Shown: positions 1 to 8,390 of the stretch, piece after piece
Layout: every line of letters starts with the position of its first letter
Position numbering within the stretch: position 1 is the stretch's first letter
From: Methylacidiphilales bacterium
Lineage (GTDB): Bacteria > Verrucomicrobiota > Verrucomicrobiia > Methylacidiphilales > UBA1321
DNA length: 43,282 bases
Reading direction: 5' to 3'
NCBI GenBank assembly: GCA_021272165.1
Contig: JAJSLK010000057.1
Span: 1 to 43,282, forward strand
The notes under the pieces: model-generated
Database searches by the model: none
The model's input: the letters and a program-made list of their open reading frames with translations, nothing else
What the model was told of the DNA's origin: nothing
Translations under genes and position numbers: made by a program

Positions 1-2
1 TC

Positions 3-98
3 AAACGCACCACCGGCTCGGCCTTGAGCGCCCGCACGGACAACAACCTCATGATCGAAGCCGCCCTGCGGGTGTTGGCTTACACCCTTCGCCGTTAG
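3..98 (+). CDS. C-terminal end of an unidentified protein (partial)
   Basis: An open frame runs in from the left edge and stops with TAG at 96-98. It gives 31 residues ending in ALRVLAYTLRR. The first visible residues are KRTTGSALSARTDNN. I do not recognise the family and the fragment is too short to assign. It is the same strand as lysS, about 155 bases upstream of the lysS start, so it may be the preceding gene. It could also be a chance open frame, though its codon use (C/G-ending codons) fits real genes here. Confidence 0.4.
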   Translation, partial: KRTTGSALSARTDNNLMIEAALRVLAYTLRR

Positions 99-253
99 GG
101 ACTTGGTTTTTTTATTCATGTTTTCTACAAAGCAAACTCATATCAAAAGTAGCCATGGGTTGCGCCGGAAAGGGATTTTGGCCCGAAGGGTTACAAAGCT
201 CGCAACACGGCTCTCGCCTATTGAGGAGACAGGCTCTATGCTTGACCTTTCCT

Positions 254-1726
254 ATGGAAGACGAAAGCGAATTACTCGCCCTCCGCCGCGCGCGACTCGA
301 CACCTGGCGCGCCCAGGGCATCGACCCCTTTGGCGACGCCTACCCCGGCGCCGAAACCTGCCGCCACGTCATCGACCACTACGCCGACGACCGCCCCGTC
401 CGCATCGCCGGCCGCCTCATCTCCAAACGCGAAATGGGCAAGAACGTCTTCGCCCACATCCAGGACGAAACCGGCAAGCTCCAGGTCTACGCCCAGGTCC
501 AGGGCCTCGGCGACAAGTTCGCCTTCTGGAAGCTCCTCGACATCGGCGACTTCATCGGCGGCGAAGGCACCCTCTTCACCACCAAAACCGGCGAAAAAAC
601 CGTCCGCCTCTCCGACCTCCGCATCCTCTCCAAATCACTCCGTCCCATCCCCAGCCAGTGGTACGGCCTCGCCGATGTCGAGCAACGCTACCGCCAGCGC
701 TACGTCGACCTCATCGTCAACGAGGACGCCCGCAAGGTACTCCTCCTCCGCAGCCGCATCGTCAGCGAAGTTCGCCGCTTCTTCGAAGACCGCGGCTTCC
801 TCGAAGTCGAAACCCCCATGATGCAAACCATCGCCGGCGGCGCCGCGGCCCGTCCCTTCGTCACCCGCCACAACGCCCTCGGCATCGACCTCTACATGCG
901 CATCGCCCCCGAGCTCTATCTCAAGCGCCTTCTTGTCGGCGGCATGACCAGGGTCTTCGAAATCAACCGCAACTTCCGCAACGAAGGCGTCTCCCGCCGC
1001 CACAACCCCGAGTTCACCATGCTCGAGGCCTACTGGGCCTACGCCGACTTCACCCTCATGGCCCAGCTCGTCGAGGACCTCATCACCACCGTTGCTCAAA
1101 AAGTCATCGGCACGCTCCAGGTCGGCGGACGCCCCGCCAGTGAAGACGGCTCCGTCCCCGCCCTACCCCCCATCGACCTCACCGGTCCCTGGCCCCGCCG
1201 ACCCTACCGCGAACTCGTCCGCGCCGCCGCCGGTGACGACTGGTTCACCATCACCTCCAATCAACGCCGCGAACGCTGTACCCAGCTCAGCGTCGAAATC
1301 GCCCCTGCCATGGAAGACTTCGAAGTCACCAACCAGGTCTTCGAAAAACTCGTCGAGGCCAAAACCCGCAATCCCCTCTTCGTCACCCACCTCCCCAAGG
1401 AACTCGTCCCCCTCGCCAAGCAGAACAAGGACGACGCCACCGTCGTCGACGTCTTCGAACTCATCATCGGCGGCCAGGAAGTCGCCCCCGGCTACAGCGA
1501 ACTCAACGACCCCCTCGTCCAGCGCCAGCGCCTCGAGGCCCAGGCCGGAGAGGAAACCCAGAAGCTCGACGAAGACTTCCTCGCCGCGCTCGAATACGGC
1601 ATGCCTCCCGCCGGCGGCATCGGCCTCGGCATCGACCGCCTCGTCATGACCCTCACCGGCGCCGAATCGATCCGCGACGTCATCCTCTTCCCCCTCCTCA
1701 AGCCCAGGTCCAGCGCCGCATCCTGA
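254..1726 (+). CDS. lysS: Lysine--tRNA ligase (class II)
   Basis: Charges tRNA-Lys with lysine in the cytoplasm. The protein is about 490 residues, close to the 500 usual for bacterial LysRS. It has the N-terminal OB-fold anticodon-binding domain (about residues 50-150, including the segment around KREMGKNVFAHIQDETGKLQ), then the class II catalytic core. Motif 2 is seen as FEINRNFRNEGVSRRHNPEF and motif 3 as GGIGLGIDRLVM near the C-terminus. I chose ATG 254 because the protein then begins MEDESELLALRRARLDTW, as in the family. The start is not certain: a good GAGGAG (223-228) lies 25 bases upstream, and an in-frame TTG at 242 would sit closer. The next gene starts 12 bases after the stop, so lysS probably leads a four-gene transcript. 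Confidence 0.96.
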   Translation: MEDESELLALRRARLDTWRAQGIDPFGDAYPGAETCRHVIDHYADDRPVRIAGRLISKREMGKNVFAHIQDETGKLQVYAQVQGLGDKFAFWKLLDIGDFIGGEGTLFTTKTGEKTVRLSDLRILSKSLRPIPSQWYGLADVEQRYRQRYVDLIVNEDARKVLLLRSRIVSEVRRFFEDRGFLEVETPMMQTIAGGAAARPFVTRHNALGIDLYMRIAPELYLKRLLVGGMTRVFEINRNFRNEGVSRRHNPEFTMLEAYWAYADFTLMAQLVEDLITTVAQKVIGTLQVGGRPASEDGSVPALPPIDLTGPWPRRPYRELVRAAAGDDWFTITSNQRRERCTQLSVEIAPAMEDFEVTNQVFEKLVEAKTRNPLFVTHLPKELVPLAKQNKDDATVVDVFELIIGGQEVAPGYSELNDPLVQRQRLEAQAGEETQKLDEDFLAALEYGMPPAGGIGLGIDRLVMTLTGAESIRDVILFPLLKPRSSAAS

Positions 1727-1738
1727 TCACGCGACCTC

Positions 1739-2482
1739 ATGCGCCAGTTGATCAAACGCACGATCAATCGTCTCCTCCGCCCCGCTCACCTCGAGCTCCG
1801 CGGCATCAACGCCCCGCGCCTGGAAGACCCCTTCTGGGTCCAGACCCGGATAATCCGCCACCCTCATCCCGTCATCTTCGACGTCGGCGCGCACGAAGGC
1901 GAAATCTGCGAACTCTATCTCCACCTCTTCCCCGGCTGTTCCCTGCACGCCTTCGAACCCGGCCCCGATGCTCATCAAAAGCTCCAGTCCCGTTTAAAAA
2001 ACAATCCCTCCGTCCGCCTCAACCAGACCGCCGTCAGCGATGTTGAAGGCACCGTCGCCATGAACTTCAACTCCTCCACCGCCACCAGCTCTCTCCTCGC
2101 CAGCGACCCCCGCGCCGCCGAAGCCTGGGGCACCGGCCTCCTCGACACCCAATCGGTCGGTCAGGTCCCCTCCACCACTCTCGATGCCTATTGCCGTAGT
2201 GCGAAGATCGAGGCCATCGACATCCTCAAACTCGACATCCAGGGCGCGGAACTCAAGGCCCTCTACGGAGCCTCCGGGCTGCTCGAAAGCCGCCGCGTCG
2301 GCCTCGTCTACATGGAAATCATCCTCACCCCCACCTACCGCGGCCAGCCCTCCCTCGAGGACTACCTCCGTTTCTTTCACGGTGTCGGTTACGATCTCCT
2401 CGACTTCTATCATCCCGTCCACAAGGACCTCAGCCTCATTCAATCCGACATGATCCTCGTGCCTCGCCCGCAGGAACCATGA
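1739..2482 (+). CDS. FkbM family methyltransferase
   Basis: Predicted SAM-dependent O-methyltransferase of 247 residues. The FkbM fold is recognised by VIFDVGAHEGEICELY (SAM-binding glycine loop, about residues 40-55), the acidic HAFEPGPDAHQKL strand-2 end, and the later segment IDILKLDIQGAELKALYGA followed by VYMEI. Substrates of the family are usually sugars or polyketides, and none can be named here. The gene lies 12 bases after lysS and its stop overlaps the next start by 4 bases (ATGA at 2479-2482), so it is translationally coupled to the MFS gene. The following membrane transporter and acyltransferase suggest a role in modifying an exported or surface glycan or lipid. That is inference. 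Confidence 0.9.
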   Translation: MRQLIKRTINRLLRPAHLELRGINAPRLEDPFWVQTRIIRHPHPVIFDVGAHEGEICELYLHLFPGCSLHAFEPGPDAHQKLQSRLKNNPSVRLNQTAVSDVEGTVAMNFNSSTATSSLLASDPRAAEAWGTGLLDTQSVGQVPSTTLDAYCRSAKIEAIDILKLDIQGAELKALYGASGLLESRRVGLVYMEIILTPTYRGQPSLEDYLRFFHGVGYDLLDFYHPVHKDLSLIQSDMILVPRPQEP

Positions 2483-3879
2483 AGTCGACTCCCGATTCCA
2501 GGTCTCACTCCGGCGCCAGCTCCGTCGAGCCCATGCCCGAAGGCGTTCACAACGTCTACATCTTCGACATCTTCAATACCACCTCGTGGAGCGTCGTCCT
2601 CGGCACGCCCATGCTCCTCTTCTATCAACACCTCAACGCCACCGCCACCATCCTCGCCATCGCCGCCGGCCTTTCGCCGGTCTTGAACATCCTCCAGATT
2701 CCCGCCGCCCGGTTTGTCGAGCGGGTCGGCTATCGCCGCTTCGTCCTCAGCGGCTGGACCACCCGCAGCATCTTCGTCATCGGCATGGCCGTCATCGCAT
2801 TCCTGCCCGACACCGTCGATCGCACCACCCGCATCGTCTCCATGCTTTTCCTCGCCTTCATCTACAACGTCTCCCGCGGCATCTCTGTCTGCGGCATGCT
2901 CCCGTGGTTCACCCACATCATCCCCGAAAGCCGTCGCGGCGAGTTCCTGGCCCGCGACCAGCTCGCCAGCGCCATGGCCTCCATCGGCTGCCTCTTCATC
3001 TCCGGCGCTCTTTTCAAGCTCCATTCCTGGTACTCCTACGGCTTCGTCTTCTCCATCAGCGCCGTTGCCGCCTTTGTCAGCCTCTATTTTCTCCGCCGCA
3101 TTCCTGACGTCCCGGTCGAAAAAATCGTCCGCAACGAATCGCCCCTCCCCTGGCGCGAGATGTTCTTCTATCCCCCCTTCCTCAAATACATTCGCTACAA
3201 CGTCATCATCAACATGGCCCTCGGCGCCTCCGGCGCTTTCTGGGTCCGCTACTTCCGGGTCTTTCTCCACGTCAGCGAATCGAACATCCTCTTCATCGCC
3301 TGTCTCAGCACCATCGTTATCGCCGTCGGCCTCTTCCTCGTCGGCCCCCTCATCGATCATGCCGGCAACAAACCCGCCCTTACCCTCTCCGGCCTCTTCT
3401 ATACCTGCCATTTTTCCGGCTGGATGCTGGTGGCCGCCGGCATCCTTCCCTATAATCTCATCGTGCTCACCATCCAGATTTTCACCTCCGGCATCGCCGG
3501 CGCGCTCTGGAACCTCGCCAACGTCCGCGCCGTCATGGGCATCGTTCCCGCCATGGGACGCCCCCACTTTCTCGCTCTCTACAGTGTCGCCAGCAACCTC
3601 ACCATCGGCCTCATTCCCCTCGCCTGGGGCCCCATCATGGATTCGCTCGAGCGTTGGCAGGTCACCTGGGGCTGGTGGCACTGGAACTGTTATACCCTCT
3701 TCTACTTCGTCCTCGTCTGCACCATCATCAATGGCCTCTTTGCGCTTCGCTCCGTTGCGGAACCCAGGACCATGACCTGGGACGTCTTCATGCGTGAACT
3801 TTTGGTCAGAACTCCCAGCCGTGCCGTCTCCCGGCTCATCGGCCGGGTACGCGGGACAGGTCTCGAGGGCCTCGAATGA
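2479..3879 (+). CDS. MFS transporter, substrate unknown
   Basis: A 466-residue polytopic membrane protein with about twelve hydrophobic segments, starting near residue 35. The loop VERVGYRRFVLSGWTTR (about residues 75-90) resembles the MFS motif A region between helices 2 and 3. The central break, a charged loop around DVPVEKIVRNESPLPWREMF, separates the two six-helix halves. Substrate is not deducible. ATGA overlaps link it to the FkbM gene upstream and the DUF374 gene downstream, so all three are likely made together. Confidence 0.85.
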   Translation: MKSTPDSRSHSGASSVEPMPEGVHNVYIFDIFNTTSWSVVLGTPMLLFYQHLNATATILAIAAGLSPVLNILQIPAARFVERVGYRRFVLSGWTTRSIFVIGMAVIAFLPDTVDRTTRIVSMLFLAFIYNVSRGISVCGMLPWFTHIIPESRRGEFLARDQLASAMASIGCLFISGALFKLHSWYSYGFVFSISAVAAFVSLYFLRRIPDVPVEKIVRNESPLPWREMFFYPPFLKYIRYNVIINMALGASGAFWVRYFRVFLHVSESNILFIACLSTIVIAVGLFLVGPLIDHAGNKPALTLSGLFYTCHFSGWMLVAAGILPYNLIVLTIQIFTSGIAGALWNLANVRAVMGIVPAMGRPHFLALYSVASNLTIGLIPLAWGPIMDSLERWQVTWGWWHWNCYTLFYFVLVCTIINGLFALRSVAEPRTMTWDVFMRELLVRTPSRAVSRLIGRVRGTGLEGLE

Positions 3880-4496
3880 AACGTCTCGCCGCCTGGCTCA
3901 GCGCCACTCTCATCCGCTTCATCAGCGCCACCCTCCGTCTCTCCCTCGAAGACCATGGCGGCATCTTGAACCGGCCCAACCATCCGCCCGTCATCATCGC
4001 CTTTTGGCACAATCGCATGGCCCTCATGGCCAGCTTCTCCGAGCGCTTTTGCCGGCAGCGCACGGTCCTCACCTTCATCAGCCGCAGCCGTGACGGCCAA
4101 TTCATGACTGATGTCGCCGCCCAGTTTGGCATCCAGGCCGTGCGCGGCAGCAGTTCCCGGCATGGCGCCTCCGCCGCCCTCGCCGCCATCCATGCCGCCA
4201 ACGATCCCCAGGTCGATCTCGTCATCACCCCGGACGGCCCACGCGGCCCCTGTTACGAAGTCCAACCCGGCCTTCTTCGCCTCGCCCGGCAAACCGGCCG
4301 CCCCATCGTCGCCATCAACTATCAACTGAAATGGAAATATCAGCTCAAAAGTTGGGATCGTTTTTTTATTCCCCTCCCGTTCTCATCCTGTCATCTGGTC
4401 ACAAGCGAACCCATTCACGTTCCTGAAAATGCCATCGAAGAGGAGCTGGACAAAATCAAGCTCATAATCGCCGAAAAACTCGGAAGCGACATGTAA
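3876..4496 (+). CDS. DUF374-type lysophospholipid acyltransferase family protein
   Basis: A 206-residue protein of the DUF374 family, related to glycerolipid and lipid A acyltransferases of the inner membrane. Supporting motifs are VIIAFWHNRMALM (about residues 44-56, with the catalytic-type histidine), TFISRSRDGQFM, AVRGSSSRHGASAAL and LVITPDGPRGPCYEVQPG, all typical of DUF374. It probably transfers an acyl chain to a lipid or a lipid-linked sugar; the acceptor is unknown. It is the last gene of the lysS-FkbM-MFS-acyltransferase run. After it comes an AT-rich stretch of about 236 bases. Confidence 0.9.
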   Translation: MKRLAAWLSATLIRFISATLRLSLEDHGGILNRPNHPPVIIAFWHNRMALMASFSERFCRQRTVLTFISRSRDGQFMTDVAAQFGIQAVRGSSSRHGASAALAAIHAANDPQVDLVITPDGPRGPCYEVQPGLLRLARQTGRPIVAINYQLKWKYQLKSWDRFFIPLPFSSCHLVTSEPIHVPENAIEEELDKIKLIIAEKLGSDM

Positions 4497-4681
4497 CAAT
4501 TTGATGACAAGACACCTGACGTAAGTCTTTTATCTCGCTGAAAACTCGATATTCAACGCATAATCGATAAAGAGAAAAACTCGCATTTCCCTCTGAAAAC
4601 ACGGATTAATGCAGTCAAGTACTCAAGGCTCGAATGGCCCCTTTTCGAATCTTTTCTATTTATACAAGACATTTCAACACG

Positions 4682-4710
4682 TTGATTATCTGTTTGCAGT
4701 GCTGTGAATA
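4682..4710 (+). promoter_or_regulatory. Possible sigma-70 promoter for the FecR-domain gene
   Basis: TTGATT at 4682-4687 and TGAATA at 4705-4710 are separated by 17 bases, about 22 bases before the ATG at 4733. The whole interval 4497-4732 is clearly richer in A and T than the coding DNA around it, as expected for a regulatory region. No Shine-Dalgarno sequence is seen before the start codon. Otherwise I see no gene or repeat in the interval. Confidence 0.4.
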
Positions 4711-4732
4711 AAGTGATAACTGTCTTAATAGC

Positions 4733-6487
4733 ATGAGTATCACCTTCTCCTTGAAGCGCCTTCACGCCGTGCTCACCGCTTTAATTCTCTCTGTGAGCCT
4801 CTCTTCGCTGGCCATGGCCGATGACCATTTTGCCGTCGCCGTCGATGGCCACGGCAGCCTTGTCATTTACGGGCCCAAAGGCGAAAAAGTCGCCATTCTA
4901 CCCGCCCCCTCTGTCTCCCAGCCTGTCACCATCGGCTCCACCTCTTTCCAGGTCAGCTATGGCCGCGACGCCAATGACCTCCTCACCGCAATCATCGCTC
5001 CCAATACCGCCTCGCCGCAGGATCTTCACTTCAACGTTCTGAGCAAGAGCGTCGACGCTGACAAACAGGCCGTCGTCACTCTCGTTTTCTCACCCAGTCT
5101 CAACCACGTCAGCGTCGATCCCGGCTACATTGGCACTGTCTCCGTTAACTCGCAGACGATCAGGCATCATGAGGTCGCTGACAATACCTCATACGCTCCT
5201 TCTCCCATACCCGCACCGATGCCTCGCACGACTGTCGCCATGGCCACCCGCGCTCCGGCCGATTCTCCTTCCACTCCCGCCACCACCGAAGATTACATTC
5301 CTTCCTCCAGCTACGAACCTTCAGCCTCGGCCACCGATACGGACACCACTGGTGATACGCCCGCTTCCGGCGCACCCTTGATGAAGCCTCCGCTGATTGG
5401 CAGCCTGCCGAATCAGTCCCCTCCTCCCTATGCTTTGAACAGCTCCCCCGTCGGCGGTTCCGGCAGCGGTTCGCCTCCTCCCAACAAGCTTTTCTGGTCG
5501 GAGCCCGTCACACCCCTCAAAGGGCCGCCCCCCACCGTACCCTTGAACGAAATGAAACTCGTTCAGGTTCAGGGCCCCGTCTCTGTCCAATTGCCCAATG
5601 GCGATACCCGTGATGGACAGGAAGGAATGATCGTTCCTTCCGGCTCCACCGTCACCACCGCCGATGGCGCTTCCGCTGCCGTTTTCATGGGCGGGGTCAA
5701 CTCCGCCCGCCTGCTGCCCAATTGTCAGCTCAAAGTTTCCCAGAGCCTCCATGACTCCGTCCGCAGGACCACGATCGACCTCACCCACGGCGCGGTTTTT
5801 TCCCGCATTGGTCACCGTCCCGGCGAAACCCAGGACTACGAAGTCCACACGCCCGAAGGCGTCGCCGCCGCCCGCGGCACGGAAATGCTCACCTATCGCG
5901 GTGATCCGAGCAGCATCGACAGTCCCACCACCATGAACGGCAAGGTCTCGTCGGATCGCCTGATCGCCTGGAGCCCCGTTTCTCTCGAACACGGCGTCCT
6001 CAGCGACGTGGCCAACCCCCTGCTCCACGCCGCTGCTTTCGGCCACAACAGCCTCTACGTCTACGTCGCCAAAGGCTCGGTTCAGGTTAGCATCAACGGC
6101 GCCACCTACACCGTTGTCTCGGGTGGAGGGGGTACCATCGGTTCCACGGTTGTTCCTGCCGCTCCCGATGCCCATACCGCTGAAGTCCTCAATCGGATTC
6201 TCGAAATTCTCCAGCCCTTCAACACCGAACTCACCCAAATCCTCGCCGATATCAATAACGGCACCGCCACACCTGAGGAACTGACCCTCTATAACGAACT
6301 CGAAATTACGGGTAATACCCTTCATGGCTTCATCGGTGACCTCACCAATCAGTCCAACACCTTTGAGGACTATCCGAACCTCTTCAATGGCGACGGCATC
6401 CCCAATGCTCGTCGTGGGGAAGATCAGGATCTATTCCCCTTCCACAGGCACCCCCTTACCCCTGGGCCCTTCATTCCTTCCGACTGA
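4733..6487 (+). CDS. Secreted FecR-domain protein
   Basis: A 584-residue exported protein. The N-terminus has a Sec signal peptide (basic start, hydrophobic core LTALILSVSLSSL, probable cleavage after AMA near residue 29). Residues about 150-270 are rich in Pro, Ser and Thr and look like a flexible linker. The FecR domain follows at about residues 275-375: LVQVQGPVSVQLPNGD, then GMIVPSGSTVTTADGASAAV, then TIDLTHGAVFSRIG and VHTPEGVAAARGTEML. No sigma factor or TonB receptor gene is nearby and there is no membrane anchor of the FecR anti-sigma type. A stand-alone periplasmic or surface role is therefore more likely than signalling, and the ligand is unknown. It is monocistronic, with a strong hairpin at its stop codon. 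Confidence 0.85.
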   Translation: MSITFSLKRLHAVLTALILSVSLSSLAMADDHFAVAVDGHGSLVIYGPKGEKVAILPAPSVSQPVTIGSTSFQVSYGRDANDLLTAIIAPNTASPQDLHFNVLSKSVDADKQAVVTLVFSPSLNHVSVDPGYIGTVSVNSQTIRHHEVADNTSYAPSPIPAPMPRTTVAMATRAPADSPSTPATTEDYIPSSSYEPSASATDTDTTGDTPASGAPLMKPPLIGSLPNQSPPPYALNSSPVGGSGSGSPPPNKLFWSEPVTPLKGPPPTVPLNEMKLVQVQGPVSVQLPNGDTRDGQEGMIVPSGSTVTTADGASAAVFMGGVNSARLLPNCQLKVSQSLHDSVRRTTIDLTHGAVFSRIGHRPGETQDYEVHTPEGVAAARGTEMLTYRGDPSSIDSPTTMNGKVSSDRLIAWSPVSLEHGVLSDVANPLLHAAAFGHNSLYVYVAKGSVQVSINGATYTVVSGGGGTIGSTVVPAAPDAHTAEVLNRILEILQPFNTELTQILADINNGTATPEELTLYNELEITGNTLHGFIGDLTNQSNTFEDYPNLFNGDGIPNARRGEDQDLFPFHRHPLTPGPFIPSD

Positions 6488-6504
6488 TCTTTTGGATCAG
6501 TCGG
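6480..6504 (+). terminator. Hairpin at the end of the FecR-domain gene
   Basis: A perfect 10-bp stem (6480-6489 with 6495-6504, CCGACTGATC and its complement) closes a 5-base loop. The stop codon of the FecR-domain gene lies inside the left arm. No clear T-run follows, so it may be a weak intrinsic terminator or an mRNA-stabilising hairpin that insulates the cys operon. Confidence 0.6.
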
Positions 6505-6594
6505 GCAGGTTCTCTCCCCCTCAGCTCTATTGCTTCCCCGTAAACCTACTAAGTCGATAGATTTATCTTTATATAGTCCGCTGAGTCACTAGAG

Positions 6595-7545
6595 TTGCTC
6601 GGCGTGAATGCTGTACCCACCTTGGCTCAGAAGAGCTACACTCCGCCCCTTGTGGAGACAGCACCCTCTATTTCCAAGCCCCTCCCCGCCCCCTACCACC
6701 GGCACATCCTGCCCGGATTTCATCTCACGCTGGGGTTCGCGATTTTCTATCTCAGCGCCATTGTCCTGATTCCCCTCGCCGCGCTTTTGCTCAAGGTTGT
6801 CACTCCGACGCGCGATTATCCCAGCTTTGCGTTGGTTGTCCGGCACGTTTACGACACAGCCGTCGATCCACGTTCCATTCATAGCTACCAACTTAGCTTC
6901 GGGCTTTCTTTCGCCGCCGCTCTGCTCAATGGCGTATTTGGTTTCCTCGCCGCCTGGGTGTTAGTCCGCTACCAGTTTCCCGGGCGGAAAATTCTCGATG
7001 CGCTGGTCGATCTTCCCTTCGCCATGCCCACTTCCGTGGCGGGTCTCGCTTTAACCGCAATTTTCTCCACGAACGGCGGCTACATCGGCCAATTTTTCTA
7101 TCACACGTTCCACTGGCGCATCGCCTATACATCATGGGGAATTTTGATTGCGCTGACTTTCATCGGGTTTCCATTTGTGGTGAGGACCCTACAGCCGGTG
7201 CTTGCCGCCTTGTCTGCCGAGGTGGAGGAAGCGGCGGCGTGCCTGGGGGCGAACCGGTGGCAGACGTTCCAAAGGGTGATTCTGCCGGCGGCGCAGCCCG
7301 CTCTGATTACCGGCATGATGCTGGCCTTTGGGCGCGGCGTGGGGGAATACGGGAGCATCGTCTTCATTTCGGGCAACATGCCATACCTGACCGAGATCAC
7401 GCCGCACCTGATCATCATGAAGCTGGAGGAGTTCGATTACGTGGGCGCAGCGGGACTAGGCTTCATCATGCTGCTGATGTCGTTCGTCATTGTGGCAACG
7501 GTCAATGTGGTGCAGTACTTCGCGAACCGCCGGGGGCTGGCATGA
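6595..7545 (+). CDS. cysT: Sulfate/thiosulfate ABC transporter permease CysT
   Basis: Inner-membrane permease subunit of the sulfate importer (CysT, also called CysU). The segment PGFHLTLGFAIFYLSAIVLI is characteristic of the family start. The EAA loop appears as EVEEAAACLGANRWQTFQRV, followed by the usual GEYGSIVFISGNMP and ITPHLII. About six membrane segments are visible. The full frame from TTG 6595 gives 316 residues, about 40 more than usual, and there is no ATG near the expected start. GTG 6604 and GTG 6651 are in-frame alternatives, and a TATAGT at 6572-6577 would place transcription very near TTG 6595, which favours a later start. Its stop overlaps cysW (ATGA). Confidence 0.93.
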   Translation: MLGVNAVPTLAQKSYTPPLVETAPSISKPLPAPYHRHILPGFHLTLGFAIFYLSAIVLIPLAALLLKVVTPTRDYPSFALVVRHVYDTAVDPRSIHSYQLSFGLSFAAALLNGVFGFLAAWVLVRYQFPGRKILDALVDLPFAMPTSVAGLALTAIFSTNGGYIGQFFYHTFHWRIAYTSWGILIALTFIGFPFVVRTLQPVLAALSAEVEEAAACLGANRWQTFQRVILPAAQPALITGMMLAFGRGVGEYGSIVFISGNMPYLTEITPHLIIMKLEEFDYVGAAGLGFIMLLMSFVIVATVNVVQYFANRRGLA

Positions 7546-8384
7546 GAGCAGCGACCTCCGAAGGCCGGGTGGCGAAGTACCTGCTGATCGCGGGGCTGGT
7601 CGGTTTCATCTCCCTCTTTCTCATTTTCCCGGTCATCGTCATTGTTATCGAGGCGCTGAGCAGCGGCATCTCGTTCTATTTTTCGACCCTGGCCTCGCCC
7701 CACAGCCTGAACGCGATCCGCCTTACACTCCTCACCGCGCTGGCGGTAGTGCCGATGAACACGATCTTCGGCGTCTGCGCGGCCTGGGCGATCACCCATT
7801 TCAATTTCCGCGGCAAATCGCTGCTGATCTCGCTCATTGAGATTCCGCTGTGGGTTTCGCCGGTGATCGGCGGCCTGGTTTTCGCCTTGATTTTTGGCCG
7901 GCAGGGCTGGCTCGGCGACTGGCTTTACGCCCACGACATCCAGGTTCTCTATGCTTATCCCGGCATCGTTCTCGGCACGGCGTTCGTCACTTTTCCGTTT
8001 GTCGCGCGCGGACTGATCCCACTGATGCAGTCGCAGGGGAGCGCGGAAGAGGAAGCCGCGCTCATCCTGGGCGCCAACGGGTGGCAGATTTTCTGGCGCG
8101 TCAGTTTTCCAAAGATCAAGTGGGGCATCCTTTACGGGATGATCCTGTGCAACGCGCGGGCCATGGGCGAATTCGGCGCGGTCTCGGTCCTGGCCGGGAG
8201 CATCGAGGACCGGATCACCATCCCGCTCCAGATCGAACAATATTACCTCGATCTCGACCAGGGCCTGCCACGCGCTTTCGCCCTGGCCTCCGTGCTGCTT
8301 CTGCTGTCGGTCATCACCCTGGCGATCAAGATTGGCCTCGAATGGCGCCGGCTTGCTCTCACCCATCTCGTCCGTCCAAGATAA
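7542..8384 (+). CDS. cysW: Sulfate ABC transporter permease CysW
   Basis: Second permease subunit, 280 residues. The ATG overlaps the cysT stop by 4 bases. About six membrane segments are visible. The EAA loop is seen at AEEEAALILGANGWQIFWRV, followed by GILYGMILCNARAMGEFGAV, a segment typical of CysW, and by ITIPLQIEQYYLDLD. It would pair with CysT to form the channel. cysA starts 6 bases after its stop. Confidence 0.95.
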   Translation: MRAATSEGRVAKYLLIAGLVGFISLFLIFPVIVIVIEALSSGISFYFSTLASPHSLNAIRLTLLTALAVVPMNTIFGVCAAWAITHFNFRGKSLLISLIEIPLWVSPVIGGLVFALIFGRQGWLGDWLYAHDIQVLYAYPGIVLGTAFVTFPFVARGLIPLMQSQGSAEEEAALILGANGWQIFWRVSFPKIKWGILYGMILCNARAMGEFGAVSVLAGSIEDRITIPLQIEQYYLDLDQGLPRAFALASVLLLLSVITLAIKIGLEWRRLALTHLVRPR

Positions 8385-8390
8385 ATTGCC

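Noticed and set aside
103..1143. Plus-strand open frame of 346 codons overlapping lysS
   Set aside because: Its product is an Arg/Pro/His-rich low-complexity chain, a frame shadow of the GC-biased lysS codons.
2440..3681. Minus-strand open frame of 413 codons opposite the MFS gene
   Set aside because: Asp/Glu/Gly/Ala-rich with no domain; the mirror of a C-ending codon bias on the real strand.
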